Shown here: positions 1-11,626 of the stretch, in pieces | Layout: the number at the start of each line of letters is the position of its first letter | How positions within the stretch are numbered: position 1 is the first letter of the stretch | Source of the DNA: Lineus longissimus | Taxonomy: Eukaryota > Nemertea > Pilidiophora > Heteronemertea > Lineidae | Direction of reading: 5' to 3' | Length of the DNA stretch: 64,000 bases | Assembly: GCF_910592395.1 (NCBI RefSeq) | Contig: NC_088308.1 | Span: 13,719,001 to 13,783,000, forward strand | Position numbers and translations under genes: made by a program | The notes under the pieces: generated by a model | Told to the model about the DNA's origin: nothing | Databases searched by the model: none | Seen by the model: only the letters and a program-made list of their open reading frames with translations

Positions 1-145
1 TTTAATCACACTTCAATTTCAGGGGGTTTACCCCCCGACATATGTGTTTTGAAACTTTAGTAATAATATCCAAAAGATGCTTAAAATGGATATAATCCCG
101 AATTGATGAAGCAAAAGACGGGCAGGCGTTTCGAGAAAAAAAATG

Positions 146-391
146 TTATTTTGAGATTTCAATAAACCTTTTGAACGAATTCCACATGGGCCGTGGTGGG
201 ATCCGAAGACACCTCAAGGAGGAATGTATGTTTTTATAGGGTACCATTGGTTTTGCCGATCTTCTGTTTTTTTCTAAAGAATAATCAATATTCGCTAGCA
301 GGCTTTTTATGCTCCCCGGTATGAAGAGGGTTCTATGTTCCTCGAGTTCTTTGTTCATCAGTCTGGTGTCTTCAAGTCTCTTGGCCAGCAA
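146..391 (-). other. Possible degraded coding fragment, unrecognised
   Basis: An open frame of 81 codons reads as protein-like and charged: an N-terminal LAKRLEDTRLMNKELEEH stretch, then basic and proline-containing sequence. The frame stays open somewhat upstream of the first ATG. I recognise no family, and no splice site or partner exon fixes it. It could be a scrap of a transposon ORF or chance. Confidence is low. Confidence 0.15.
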
Positions 392-529
392 AAACCCTTT
401 CCAACCAATTTTTTATGCATTAACCATTCGGCAACATGTTGGTGGGGAAAAAACCTGATCCCTAGATCCCTGACCCCTTGAATTGGTTGCCCAGGTATGA
501 CCACAAGCAATTGTCTCAAGGAAGCCACC

Positions 530-840
530 AGTACGACCTCTTGGGAGTCTTGCCAATATCATGCCAGTGAAAAGGAAGGGTAATGATGGTTGAGGGTTGC
601 AGTTAGGGTACCATCAAAGGAGTACCTCTTCCTCGCTCTGGGTTAAACGGGTCAAAGGACTACACCATCATGAAGGTTTGGGGGTTCCACTCGAGCGCCC
701 CAGGGTAAGCAGCTCGGAAGGACTTATTGAGAGGCCAATAGGGGTTTGAGGGGCCTCCCCCCCCCCCCCAATGCACTGGCTAAAACATGTCAGAAGGATG
801 GGGGTTGGGGGGGGGGCTCTCCATGGCGACAGTTGCGCGA
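530..840 (+). repeat. Dispersed repeat R1, copy 1 (with C and G runs)
   Basis: The segment around AAGGAAGGGTAATGATGGTT and the C-run and G-run boundaries near 755-820 recur in the opposite orientation at about 50996-51520. The recurring words include 'gcactggctaaaacatgtcagaagga' style blocks flanked by homopolymer C or G. No ends or target duplication could be fixed. It carries no coding capacity that I can support. Confidence 0.5.
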
Positions 841-1316
841 GTTCAATAGAGCTTGCACTTTACATTATAATCTGCCAGAGTCCCAGACTACGATAGTCTG
901 GACACCTTTCGGGGGGGGGGGGACATTTTCCATTTCTTTGCCGGCTATTATGACGATGGAGTTGAGTTACTGCTAATGCGATACACGGAGAAAACTGTCT
1001 ATCAAAACAAAAAATTGGCGGAAAGAACTATAGCAGGGTCCCAACCAGGGGGATTGGGGGGTTTCTCCCCAACCTAAAGGCGCTGCGCGCTTACTAGGGC
1101 ACTACACTGATTATATTACTTCTCACATAGGATCAGATGAATAAGTTCGCGTGTTGGTTGGTGGTGATTGGTGTGCAGCTAGGATTGTGGTGACAACCAC
1201 GTGCGTAAGATATTCGTGTAAAGAAACATGCCAGAAGTACCCCGTAGCTAAACCTTGTCTCGAGGGGATATAGTTCAATTAGTTGTTCACAGGTGGCGCT
1301 CGTTGTTGGACGAAAA
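841..1316. other. Intronic sequence, nothing recognised
   Basis: Apart from a short G run near 911-921, I see no gene, paired ends or repeat unit here. Confidence 0.4.
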
Positions 1317-1712
1317 AATTGTTGACAAAAAAAATGTTGCAAGAAAAAAATCTTGAACGAAAATAAATGTTGCCGTAAAATTTTGTCAACATTTAAAAAA
1401 AAAATGTTGCGGGAAAATATTTTCAAGAGAAGAAAAAAATTGAATATTTTTTTCACGAAATAATGAATTTGTAAAGTTTTTTTTTGACGAAAAAAAGTTT
1501 AACCCCAAAATAATTTTTTTCTCACGAATTTTTCTAAATGTCAAAAACAAATGTTGGCTTGTTTTCTCAAAATGTTAGATCTTTTTTTTAAATAATGCTT
1601 ATATTTTGTACAGGGTTGAAATAATTCCGCTAATGTTGGCTTGTTTTCTGAAAATGTTGGATCGTTTTTAAAATGTTGCTAATATTTTGTACAGGGTTGA
1701 AATAATTCCGCT
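1317..1712. repeat. AT-rich tract ending in an 80-bp tandem duplication
   Basis: 1317-1549 is AT-rich and built of loosely repeated words such as aaaatgttg. It leads into two head-to-tail copies of an 81-82 bp unit, 1550-1631 and 1632-1712. Both copies begin AATGTTGGCTTGTTTTCT and end GGGTTGAAATAATTCCGCT, and they differ by a few substitutions and a small indel. Confidence 0.7.
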
Positions 1713-2400
1713 TTGGCGTGCCATAGAAGAGCGATTGTGTGCAAAGCGGTGGGACAGAATGGGGTACAACTAGATTACCCTGGGCTCACTGTCATCCATC
1801 CGAATTTTACCACCCCAATGCCTTGCCTCTATCTTAACCTAACTTGAAAATAGTACACATCCCTGCGGCCTATATAATGTATGCTATTGCGTGGCCTACT
1901 TACTGACACAGACTCCCTGTAGCCAGGTCCGAACTATCCGTCCAATTTCAACTTAAGCTAAAAAAATTGCAATGCATCAGGTGTGGATATACTGCCTATC
2001 ATGCAATGTCCAGTTTAGCATGAAGCATGCTGTTTCATCTTTACCTGTTCTGTTAACACACAGACCATGCAGACCTTGGCCTAGGAATTTTATGGTCAGT
2101 CCGGGGTGAAATCCCAAGGTGTATTGTAACAGTGACAAACAGGGAATATTGCTTCAAATCTGCCAAGGGTTTGTAGAGTAACTTTGAACGAAGTTTCATG
2201 GACATCAGATAGAAACCAATGCAGAAGCATACACTGCTTCTCTGCATCACAATCATTGAAGCAACTGTTCCTTGACCAATCCATGACTCATCATTATATA
2301 ACATTATATAACAACAAGCCTATAGGCGAATATGGGTCGTCGCGTTGATGCCAGAACGTCCCCAAAGTTTGGAAATGTTGTTCTTAATTCCTCCGGGTTG
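1713..2400. other. Intronic sequence, nothing recognised
   Basis: No gene, terminal repeat or tandem unit is visible. Short open frames on the minus strand (2053-2304) have no recognisable content and are probably chance. Confidence 0.4.
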
Positions 2401-3085
2401 GGGTACCTATGGCTTGATCAAATGAATATTAATGTGGATAACTGGAAAATATTATACTCTAATGCCCAGTAAACGATTAGAGATATTTGTCAACATGAAA
2501 TTTTTGGTGAAATCGCAACAAATAAAAAACTCGATGTATAGTAATCTTATGTTTTCATTTGAACTTCAAACATATTTAAATGATATTAAATCAGTGAAAC
2601 ACAGGGCTTGTATCACAAAATTAATGCTGGAAGCCCATTGTCTAAGAATCAAAACTGGGAGACACTGTAGTCTAAGAAAGTGTGAGGTTTGCAAGTCAGG
2701 GGAGGTTGAGGATGATTTTCACTTCCTTGCGGTGTGCCCTAAATATGCGTCAAAAAAGCAAAACTCATTGCAGTTGTAATAGAAGTGATCTCCATTTTCT
2801 GTCTCTGTCGGATCTGACTACAATTTTTCTGAAAAATCCTTCACCTCCCTCTGCTGCGATTATCAACGAGTTCTTTAAACTGCGTAACTCTATATTGTCC
2901 TGATTTCCATTATTATGTTTTTGTCTTTAAATATTTGTGATCTTATTTTGTATACCCTGTAACTTTATATTGTATATTTTGTAATTATTTTATGTAACCG
3001 TTGGCCCCTAGTGGGCGTTTTATAGTCTGGGCTCCTGACCTCACTCTCGCTGTCGTAGGTCAGGCAATAACAAAAATCTATAAAT
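2400..3085 (+). pseudogene. 3' fragment of a non-LTR retrotransposon (LINE) ORF2
   Basis: Reading across frameshifts and a stop, the region encodes the C-terminal tail of a LINE reverse-transcriptase ORF. It includes a YLNDIKSVKHRACITKL segment and the zinc-finger-like CEVCKSGEVEDDFHFLAVCP (pattern C-x2-C-x8-H-x4-C) at about 2680-2745. An adjacent frame (2770-2903) continues with the usual helical end, LTTIFLKNPSPPSAAIINEF. The stop near 2901 is followed by an AT-rich 3' tail to about 3085. The RT domain itself is absent, so this is a 5'-truncated, decayed copy. The clade cannot be set from this part alone. Confidence 0.7.
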
Positions 3086-3089
3086 AGAA

Positions 3090-4580
3090 CAATAGCTTAA
3101 ACCACCATTTCCACAAAAATTCTTATGCCTAATTTTTTTTCATATTATAAACAACCTATCCTGCAAAAACCAACGCAATCGGTCAAGGTTTAGCGTCCCA
3201 AATCGTACTTTTGCGAAAATGACAATATCGCTAAAAGTGACGTCATTATATGGGGAAACCCCTTTGTCTGAAACATAAAATAACCGTAATCGCGCATTTT
3301 AAGAGTAATTCCGGTATTTCTACAGTGTAGAATGATGTGTTCAATAATAGTGCATAATCCTAGGACAGATACAGCGCTCAATTCGACCGTAAAACGATAA
3401 TTGGCTCGGGAAATTACAACAATGGCTGAATCTAAAAATAACACTCCTCTTTTCTGCCGTGTTATTTGTAGACGGTTGTTGTTACCTGACCCGTTCCTAA
3501 ACCCTACCAAAAGCCCGGAGATCGAGGTCAGAGAACCAGACTATTTAGCGTTTTAGAGTAATAAAGAATTTGAATTTAAATTTGAATTTTTCCACCGCTG
3601 TACCTTATTATCATAATTATGCCCACGTGATTAGCTGCTCGGTATTGACGAGCAAGTGACAGTCCTCATTTGCATGTACATTAATGTCATTATTATGGCT
3701 GACGCGATCCTGTAAAGTTGTGCGTAATTTCTAATTTCACTGCAAATACTTGATTGATTTCGTTGAAATTTGAGAGTATTACAGATTAGATTACTGCTTA
3801 CATTGGGTCTTCGTAGTTTCTTCATACATCATCGATAAAGACACGTAGCTTTGTGAAGAAACTCACCATACTGCTCGCTGGCCAGCACAACATTCCTGCA
3901 TGCTACGTATACACGCTCATCAATTTTGAGCTCCCAATTAATAATTTTATTCATTTCGCATTTTACATGAGACGAAGGACTTAATGAACAAGATAACGAA
4001 CTTTAATGAAAACTTAACTTTTATTACAATAGGACAAATACTGGCAACGCAATTTGCATTTCAATTCAACAACTGCCGAGCATCCTAGGGCTAAAACTAT
4101 CTTCATTCATAGTCAATCTCGCCATTTAGCTAAACAGACCTGAAACAAATCGATTCAGCGTCTACACTTTTACTCCGATTTGTCTCAAAATTGGTGACAA
4201 AGAGGCTGAATGTACTGCAAACAATTCCTCGGAACCAAATTTAAAAAAAAATGATTTTAAAGATATTTTTTAGTGTAAAATGCCCGTTGCTAGGCATGGT
4301 TGCTAGGCACATGCTGCCACAAACATAATGACAGAACCTGACAATAAGGGTCTGCTCTCGCGACGACCAATTAATGGCACGAATTCAGCAACACATTGAG
4401 TGCATTCGATCTAATCCACTAATCCACATACCCATATTGCAGCAAGTGTAATGAACCCAGTAAGACAGGTAAACCTAACACAGCAGGTGGTGTCTGTAGT
4501 GCAATAGCAGATGTCTAGGAGGAAGGCCTTGGAGTGCAATCAATCAGCTAATCTGACCTATTATAAACATCCAGCTGAGA
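3090..4580. other. Intronic sequence, nothing recognised
   Basis: About 1.5 kb of AT-leaning sequence. Short minus-strand open frames at 3190-3510 and 3631-3825 have no recognisable motifs. I find no paired termini. Confidence 0.4.
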
Positions 4581-4584
4581 GGCA

Positions 4585-5750
4585 TTCCACCTATTTTGCT
4601 CATCTTTCGCTAACGGGGTCTGGCGGTTATGAATAAGTGAGATATCGCACTTTTTGTGTTTTCGTATGACGCCCCCTGGTGGCCAAACCAGTAACGTTAC
4701 AAGGCTGAATGACGGTTCATGAGTTACTGTCACCTAGGGTACACACGTACAGAGACTGGGATCAATACCTTCAGTGGTTACGGAATGTGAACAATTCGTC
4801 ATTTTACACGAACTTTGACCTCTGTGACCTTGAAGAGAAGGTCAAGGTCATAACCCCTACAACATATTATGTCCCTTCTCAAGAGGTATGTGCCGTAAAA
4901 ATTTCAGCAAGCTGCGATCAAAATTGTTGGAATTATTGCATTTTTGTGTTTTCACATAATGCCCCCTGGTGGCCAAACCATGAGTGAGATAACGCCAGAT
5001 ATTGAATTCAAATTTGCAAGTCCCCTGTTCATACAACCAAAAAAATTTCAGTGAGCTGTGACCAATATTAAGTGAGATGCAAGATATCACACTTTTTGTG
5101 TTTTCCCTAACGCCCCCTGGTTGCCAAACCAGTAATGATATGAGGTTGAAAGTTGGTTTATGAGTTACTGTCACCTTGGGGTACACACGTACAGAGACTG
5201 GTATCAATAGCTTCCATGGTTACGAAATGTGAACATTTCGTCATTTTACACAAACTTTGACGTCTGTAACATTGAAAAGAAGGTCAAGGTCAAAACCTGT
5301 AAGATGTATTATGTCTCCTCTCAAGAGGTATCTACAATAAAAATTTCAGCAGGCTGCGACCAATATTAACTGAGATATCACACTTTTTATGTTTTCACAT
5401 AACGCCCCCTGGTGGCCAAACCATTTATGATATAAGGTTGCAACTTAGTTTACGAGTTACTGTCACCTAGGGGTACACACATACCAAGACTGGTATCAAT
5501 AGCTTCAGTGGTTACGAAATGTGAACATTTCGTCACTTTACACGAACTTTGACCTCTGTGACCTTGAAAAGGAGGTCAAGGTCAAAACCCGTACAATATA
5601 TTATGTCCCCTCTCAATAGGTATCTACAATACAAATTTCAGCAAGATGCGATCAAAATTTGCGGAGTTATTGCATTTTTTGTGTCTTCACATATCGCCCC
5701 CTAGTGGCCAGTCCGTAAGTCAAAATGGGACGAAACCTTGACGAGGCACG
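4585..5750 (+). repeat. Tandem array of ~300-bp core units with CTCF-like sites
   Basis: Four to five diverged units run head to tail. Each contains in order a gaccttgaa-aggtcaaggtc block, an atttcagcaagctgcgatc block, an agatatcacactttttgtg block and the box GCCCCCTGGTGGCCAAACC, followed by gagttactgtcaccta and gtacacacgtacagagactgg. The boxes lie at 4671-4682, 4961-4972, 5112-5123 (altered), 5404-5415 and 5696-5707. Related units are dispersed through the window (9.8, 10.5, 32.9, 48.5, 50.6, 59.3, 61.6-62.4 and 63 kb). This is the repeat core of the hairpin-ended elements described elsewhere. Confidence 0.85.
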
Positions 5751-5836
5751 CCTACCCACCAGGGGGAGTCTACATATGAAATATGAACTTCCTAGCCCAA
5801 GCCGTTACTGAGAACAGCTCCGGACAAACTTGGCAG

Positions 5837-5878
5837 CCGCCCGCCCGCCCGCCCGCCCAACCGCCCGCCCGCCCGCCA
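5837..5878. repeat. CCCG/CCCGC microsatellite
   Basis: An imperfect run of CCCG units on the plus strand. It generates spurious proline/glycine-rich open frames on both strands. Confidence 0.9.
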
Positions 5879-6403
5879 AGGGGACGACAATACCCCTCTG
5901 CCCAATTCGGGCTGAGGGGTAAAAATCCCTTAATTTCGCTCAGTACAGGACGGGCACATACCTGCAGTAACAAAAGGGTTAATGGAACGCACCATTGGCT
6001 TGCTATATTATAACTGAACATGTCTCTATGCTGTCACAAAGTGGCCAAGGTCTATGTTGAAAACCATTGATTTTACAGCACATTGAATGATAGAGGAAAA
6101 TAGAAAAAATTACTCTCTATTTACATCTCCACAATGGTACAGTGACTCACCCAATTGCTTGCCAGAGTTCAACTTTCTCCTGTAGGATATAGCCAATTGA
6201 AAATGTTATGCTATTTAATCTATACAACCTTGAAAAGTAGGTCAAATCGAAAACCGATGTGACATACAATACCATACGGTGGTTAGATGTACCCATGATA
6301 TCAGATTGGTGGCAATCGGGCAAGTAGTTTTAAGCAATATTTGCATTTTTTAAGGTTTCAGATTTGACTCCGTGGTGGCCAAGGGGTAGGTTTATACCCA
6401 TTG
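5879..6403. other. Intronic sequence with one faded core unit
   Basis: No gene is visible. 6225-6385 is a diverged copy of the ~300-bp core unit (tacaaccttgaaaagtaggtcaaat, then the decayed box ccgtggtggccaagg). Confidence 0.5.
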
Positions 6404-6518
6404 TGCCCCTTCCCAATTCATCCCTTTCCCATTCAGCCCCTTTCCTCTTTCACCCCTTATTTCCATTTCGCCCCTTTCCTATTTTGTCCCTTTCCCACTT
6501 CACCCCTTCTCATTTAGT
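6404..6518. repeat. C-rich minisatellite (~17 bp unit)
   Basis: Repeated units of the form CCCCTTTCCCATTTCA, imperfect, about six to seven copies. Confidence 0.8.
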
Positions 6519-6689
6519 CCATCTCACATACATGTATGTTTGGGGCTCTAGCACAAAAACTTCTGGACCGATTTATCTAGTTTTCACAAAGGCCTACTAT
6601 ATTCCCCAAACAATACGTATCAACCGACGGATGACGTCACCTCCGCACATGCTTAACTCTTTCACCGCCAGGGACGTTTTCGCGTTATG

Positions 6690-8465
6690 TCACCATAGGA
6701 CAGGAAAACAATGGTTTTTGATGTTTTTCATCGATGAAATAAAAATATATATAATATATATAACACACCAAATTTGTCCTGTTTTCCTTCCACTTGCATT
6801 GAAGCAATCGTGTGGGCAGAGAGGCATTTTATACCTCACGCAATAATAACGAGCATCACGTCGAATTCCACGTTCTGAGCAAACTCCACACTTTCTCTGT
6901 CCATGAGATTTCCCTCCAGTTCCAGGGTTCATATCTTTCTTATGTAGACTAATTCCTCCCTTTAGTCTGCCTTGTGTGTCCTTCCTTAGGCATGTTTTAG
7001 GGATCACTACCTCGCTAGCATCATCATATTCCGATTCGGAGTCTGAGTTGACATTTGCCTTTGGACCTTTGCATACGATTTACACCGCTCATGTAAGAGT
7101 TATACTCTACGATACAGTTGGGTTTCTGTACCACATTGTGTCCACCACCTCTTTGTCTGACATTCACAGGTTGCATCCCAGCATCATGTGTTGTTGAGAT
7201 TGCTCTTACAATCCGGATATCCTGCCAGGCTATGACCATGACACGGCCATTGTCACGTGCAACTACATCCCCCTTTTCCATACAATGACCTGGACCACCA
7301 GCATATCTTACTTCTTGTGGTTCACCTCGATTTTTTCTCCAAGTATCACAAGTGTATATGTCTTCATCAAGGAAAGCCTCACTTAGTCCAACGGAATTAT
7401 AAAAATTGTCCATGAAGAAAATATGGTGAAGTCTATCAATCAGATAGAAAACAGTTTCACAGATCGTATGGTGGAACTCCATCATAAATCTGAAGATTCC
7501 AACAGTATGCTGTCACAGAGGCAGCCAGCACATAGCTTTTCACACCATATTTGATTGGCTTACCAGGTTGTACACACGAAAACGAAGTCTATCCTTCCAC
7601 CTCATTGTACCTTCATCTATAGACACCTCTGGATGTGGATTGTAATATTCTTGAAAGTTCTGCACCAAAGCGTCCAGTACAAGACGGATCTTGAACATTC
7701 TGTCCTGGTTGTCATCTGGGATAGCTTTATTGTTGTTGAAGCGTAAAAACTTCAGAATCAACTCAAAACTATTTCTCGACATTTTCTGTGAGAAATATGG
7801 AGTGGCAATCATTTCATTCGTTGACAAGTAACATTCAAGGTCAGTTTTTTCGATAATGCCAGTCAACATCAGCAGTCCTAAAACTGTTTTCAATTCTTGA
7901 AGAGTAACTTCTTTCCACTTCTTGACCCTTGAATTTGGGGAAGGCATGAACACAAGATCATTGAAATATTGTTCTGCATAAAGGTTGGTCTGAGTTACAA
8001 TATTCTCAAGGAGATTGTCAGTATAAAATAGTAGGAAATGTTCCACTGGGCCATCATCCAAGGTAAGTGCATCTCCCCTCGGGCCAGGAGCATCATCAGT
8101 GCAAGGGTTAATTCTCGGTTGGCGGTTGGTGGGTCACCAGTTAGCTTGAATTTGTGGAGGAGCATGCCCCCTGCCTCTAGCAGCCGGTATAGCGCGACCA
8201 CGCACTCCCGCGAACATTGACAGGTACTGGTACTGCATTTGCATTGCCATCATCACTACTACTATCGGGTCTACTAGTATTTGCATTGCCAAAGTCATGA
8301 CCCCCGTCGCTCAGATCAAATTCAGACGCAAGAGTCATGACCTTGATCAATCTTCTCATCTGAATCATCACGATCACTTCCAAAGATATCAGATCCACTA
8401 TCTGAATCAGCAACAAGTTCTGCGACTTGTTCTGCAGAAAATCTTCTAGAAGATGTGCCCGCCAT
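6690..8465 (-). pseudogene. piggyBac transposase pseudogene (PGBD-like)
   Basis: This would encode the DDD transposase that cuts and pastes the surrounding element at TTAA. The start at 8465 (MAGTSSRRFSAEQVAEL) opens an acidic serine/aspartate-rich N-terminus usual for the family. The frame at 8061-7540 carries the core: DNLLENIVTQTNLYAEQYF, GLLMLTGI and the first catalytic motif SIDEGTMRWKDR. After frameshifts near 7540 and 7490, 7485-7024 gives MDNFYNS with the second catalytic Asp, then YNSYMSGVNR. The family normally has Asp where this copy has Asn (codon aat), so the third catalytic acid is lost. 7007-6750 retains the C-terminal cysteine-rich finger (CGVCSERG, YYC, CPHDCF). Several frameshifts and stops confirm a dead copy. 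Confidence 0.88.
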
Positions 8466-8556
8466 TTTTATTCAAGGCGACCCAGTGAAGATGTCATGCA
8501 ACCATGGCAACGATCTATCATTAGCAGACGATTGTCGACGCTTGTTTGCTACAGTA

Positions 8557-9357
8557 CAGTACAACCTCTCTATTGCGGACACCCATGGGACTAGGTCCAG
8601 GTGTCCGCAATAGAGAGGTGTCCGCAATGGAGAGGTTATGCCAAATCGTCCAATAGGTGGAGTTGACATTCCCGCCTTGCAGGTCCTGGTTTTCTCTGTG
8701 TCGAATTCTAGCGTAGAAACTTAGAACCTGTTAACTGATCGATCTTTGCTTGTGTTGTTGCGTTGAATGACGTGAGTTACTTTGGAACTCAGGGAGTGAA
8801 TAATTTCTCTAGTAAAAGGTGCCCCTTTTCTTGACATGTCTCCACGACATGTCATAATGTGTGAAAAAACACCATCATTTCTGTCCATCGGCTACCTTTG
8901 ATTAATAATTAATTTTTTCTAATTTCTCAACTCACGCATATTCACCGCAACACTGACAAAACTGCGTGGATTTATGAGTGTCCCTTGACACGATAGGCCT
9001 ATGTGATCAGTTGAAAAGATGAGTAAACAAATGCCGCGGCCTAATTAGGATACAAAAACACAATGCCATGGGGTAATTACATGGATTAATTACGCAAATA
9101 TCTCACCTGTCAGGCCTACTCGACTCTCCAAGCGCACCCGGGAAACCATTGTTTTTGCCTACTACTGTCCATAATTGGGAGGGAATTGGACCAAAAATTG
9201 GCCATCGCCCTGTCCGCAATTTGGAGTCGAGAGGTGTCCGCCATACAGAGGTTTTTGTTATTGGAAATGACTCAGAAAAAAATCGTGACTGGCCGGACGT
9301 GTCCGTAATGTAGAGGTGTCCGCCTGGCAGAGGTGCCTGCTAAGAGAGGTTCTACTG
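8557..9357. mobile_element. Tigger/pogo-like MITE inside the piggyBac element, copy 1
   Basis: The insertion is flanked by TA on both sides (8555-8556 and 9358-9359). The left end is CAGTACAACCTCTCTATTGC and the right end, inverted, is CAGTAGAACCTCTCTTAGC. The CAGTNGAACCTC start with TA target is the pogo/Tigger pattern. Repeated words such as ggtgtccgcaatagagagg occur near both ends. There is no transposase frame, so it is non-autonomous. A related, left-truncated copy is at 49818-50546. Confidence 0.85.
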
Positions 9358-9499
9358 TATTTACATTGATGGGGCAAGCGATGGCAGTGCGACCTGTAAT
9401 ATATAGTTGGAACTAACTGAAATGTCGTTCGACGTCTTTGGCGTGGTGTGGGAACTCTGAAAGGACACAGCCCGACGTCTTTGGCGGTGAAAGAGTTAT

Positions 9500-9775
9500 A
9501 AGGCAGCGCATCTCGTGAAACTGATTGAATTCCCATTTGAATTCACATTGAGTGAGATCAAGTTAATTCGAGTTGAATTCGTATTGAACCTGTTGTCTTA
9601 ACACAGTATCTTGATACATTTCAAGTTATAATCCACTGCAGCCCCCCTCTTTACATGTTACAATTATAGTTATGCTCCTTTGAGGAGTCTTTGTACGAAG
9701 GGTGTCTAGAATTACAAGAAAAATAAGACCCACAACAAAGCAAAACTAGCAAAAGCAAAGAAATGTGCCACAGTT
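9500..9775. other. Intronic sequence, nothing recognised
   Basis: Short spacer between the piggyBac element and the next repeat. I see nothing in it. Confidence 0.4.
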
Positions 9776-9779
9776 ACAC

Positions 9780-10795
9780 TCAAACAGCCTCTTTGACCTT
9801 GAAAAGTATGTGATATCAAAAACCTGTATCACATTGTGATGTATCCTTGCTTGGAGTACCTACCATAGAAATATTATTGAAAACATATCACTAACAAGCA
9901 AGATATTGCACTTTTTATCTTTTCAGTGTTGTCCCCCTGGTGGCCAAGTCAAGATCGGACCAAATTTCAGTGTCAGAGGTTCTCTGACGTAGGGAGTCCT
10001 GTGTAATGAGTTTCAAGTTCATAGCTTAAGTGGTTAACCCATATGGGGGCCGCTACGGAGTACGCCGTAGCCTTTTAAATAACTGAAAACGGGCACCTAC
10101 AGCTAATTCTTTATGTTATTTGAATCGACTGCAACAATTGGGAATCCCCATTATGTCATCAGTTATCACCGTGCAGCTGTGAAGAATGACCAATATGCAT
10201 GTTTTCTTGCCTTTGTGTGTTTGATTTTTTGGTGAAGTACCTTTTAGTGGTTAAATTCTGTTTCTTTCTCAATATTAAATCAGGAATATTTAGATAACAT
10301 CATGAGTTTTCGGAAAACATATATTTTATTGGGTCTACCTTGGTTCATAGTGTTGTTGTTTTTGTTTTTCTAAATTGGTTGCCATTACCTGAAATACCTT
10401 GCCCCGTTCAGGGTTCAGAAATATTAAGTGCTTGCCTCCGTATGGGTTAAGAAACGTACGTACCACAATAACACTCAAACGGCTAATTGATGCCATTTAA
10501 CCTCTGCAACCTTGAAAAGTAAACCCTTAAAAAATGTGATGAATCCTTGCTAGGAGTACCTAACCAAAAATGTTAGCGAAAAACGAGTTACATTTAAGCG
10601 AGATATCACACTTTTTAGGTTTTACCTTTAAGCCCCCTGGTGGTGAAGTCAAGAATCAGATCAGATGAAAAGTCAGTGTCAGAGGTCACCTGACATGGGG
10701 GGTCTTGTGTACAAAGTTTCGAATTCATAGCCCTAACCGGCCCCAGACACTGTGGTATTGTATAGACTCAACTACGGTTAGCCAAAAACGAGAGT
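9780..10795 (+). repeat. Two core units of a hairpin-ended element, split by an insertion
   Basis: Unit 1 (9780-10037) and unit 2 (10451-10740) carry the gaccttgaaaagta, tgtatccttgctaggagtacctacc, CCCCCTGGTGG (9932-9943, 10632-10643) and gtcatgtgtacaaagtttc blocks in the usual order. The tail tatagactcaactacggttagcc (about 10762-10785) matches the ends of the copies at 33.5 and 59.8 kb. Unit 1 is interrupted at a TTAA by the element 10038-10446. Confidence 0.8.
10038..10446. mobile_element. Small piggyBac-like MITE with TTAA duplication
   Basis: Inverted ends CCCATATGGGGGC and, from the right, CCCATACGGAGGC are flanked by TTAA at 10034-10037 and 10447-10450. Sister copies of the host repeat (for example 50558-50575, 33484-33495) read straight through ggTTAAgaaac, which gives the empty site. 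The CCC start and TTAA target fit piggyBac. It has no coding capacity. Confidence 0.85.
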
Positions 10796-10799
10796 GAAA

Positions 10800-11618
10800 T
10801 CTCTAGTGGTTCTACAGTTATAGCCATGACACACAATGCAAGACAGGCCAATAATACTTCCGTCTTGTGACGGGGGTAAAAAAAGGATCTACAGCCAGGT
10901 TCAGAAGTATGTATCGGTTTTGGCAGTTATGGACCGATAAGGAACTTGCCAAAAACCGATAGTCGCCTCGTGTATATATAATAAATATATTACCACGATG
11001 ACCTAGGTTTTACAGTGCACGAACCAAAATAAATTATGTTACGGACCTGGGTCATTTAGAATTTACAGTACTGACCAACGATCATTGACCGACGCGACAA
11101 CCGGGAAAAAGATGACGGGCCGGGTTCTCACCAATGACGTGATGCCGGGCGGGCCAAACATTTATTTAATTCAGAACACAGGGATATTTTGGCCTTCATT
11201 GTTTAGGAGACATCGAATCAAATTTCAACATCCTGGGAACACATCAATGAACTCGCCGCTATGAAACATCAAGGGTTATTTATTCTTATCAAAACTTTTG
11301 ATCTTCACACTTGCCACTGAAACTGAGCAGTCTGCTGCTTCGACCAACCAGCTTTCACTGCTCATCATGATGTCAGGAGACATCTGTCAATCAATGACAG
11401 GCTGCATGAAATTCAACTTTCCTTCTTTTTTGAAGGAATTACTCATATCTTTTTAAATAAGTAGTTAAACAGTAAACATTTCACCAACATTTTATTTGCA
11501 GACCCTCTCAAAACAAATGAAATATTCGTTTTGTTTGACAAAAAAGAAGCGAAAACCGCTAGGCGCAAGATTGCCTAGGTCTTCACGATGCAACTAACCA
11601 ATATACAAATAAACACCT
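10800..11618. other. Intronic sequence with one short hairpin
   Basis: No gene is visible. A 15-bp inverted repeat (TATCGGTTTTGGCA and TGCCAAAAACCGATA) with a 20-nt loop occupies 10912-10961. Its role is unknown. Confidence 0.45.
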
Positions 11619-11626
11619 GTATCTTA

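Larger units (their letters stand above)
6657..9495 (-). mobile_element. piggyBac-type DNA transposon, decayed, full length
   Basis: The left end starts CTCTTTCACCGCCAGGGACG directly after TTAA (6653-6656). The right end is its inverted copy, CTCTTTCACCGCCAAAGACG read on the minus strand, followed by TTAT (9496-9499), a TTAA duplication with one change. A second copy of the GACGTCTTTGGCG word lies just inside the right end near 9429, a subterminal repeat typical of the group. Between the ends lie a broken transposase gene on the minus strand and a later MITE insertion (8557-9357). TTAA targets and the encoded protein both point to piggyBac. Confidence 0.88.

Noticed and set aside
5770-6021. 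Gly/Ala/Arg-rich frames on both strands
   Set aside because: Caused by the CCCG microsatellite.
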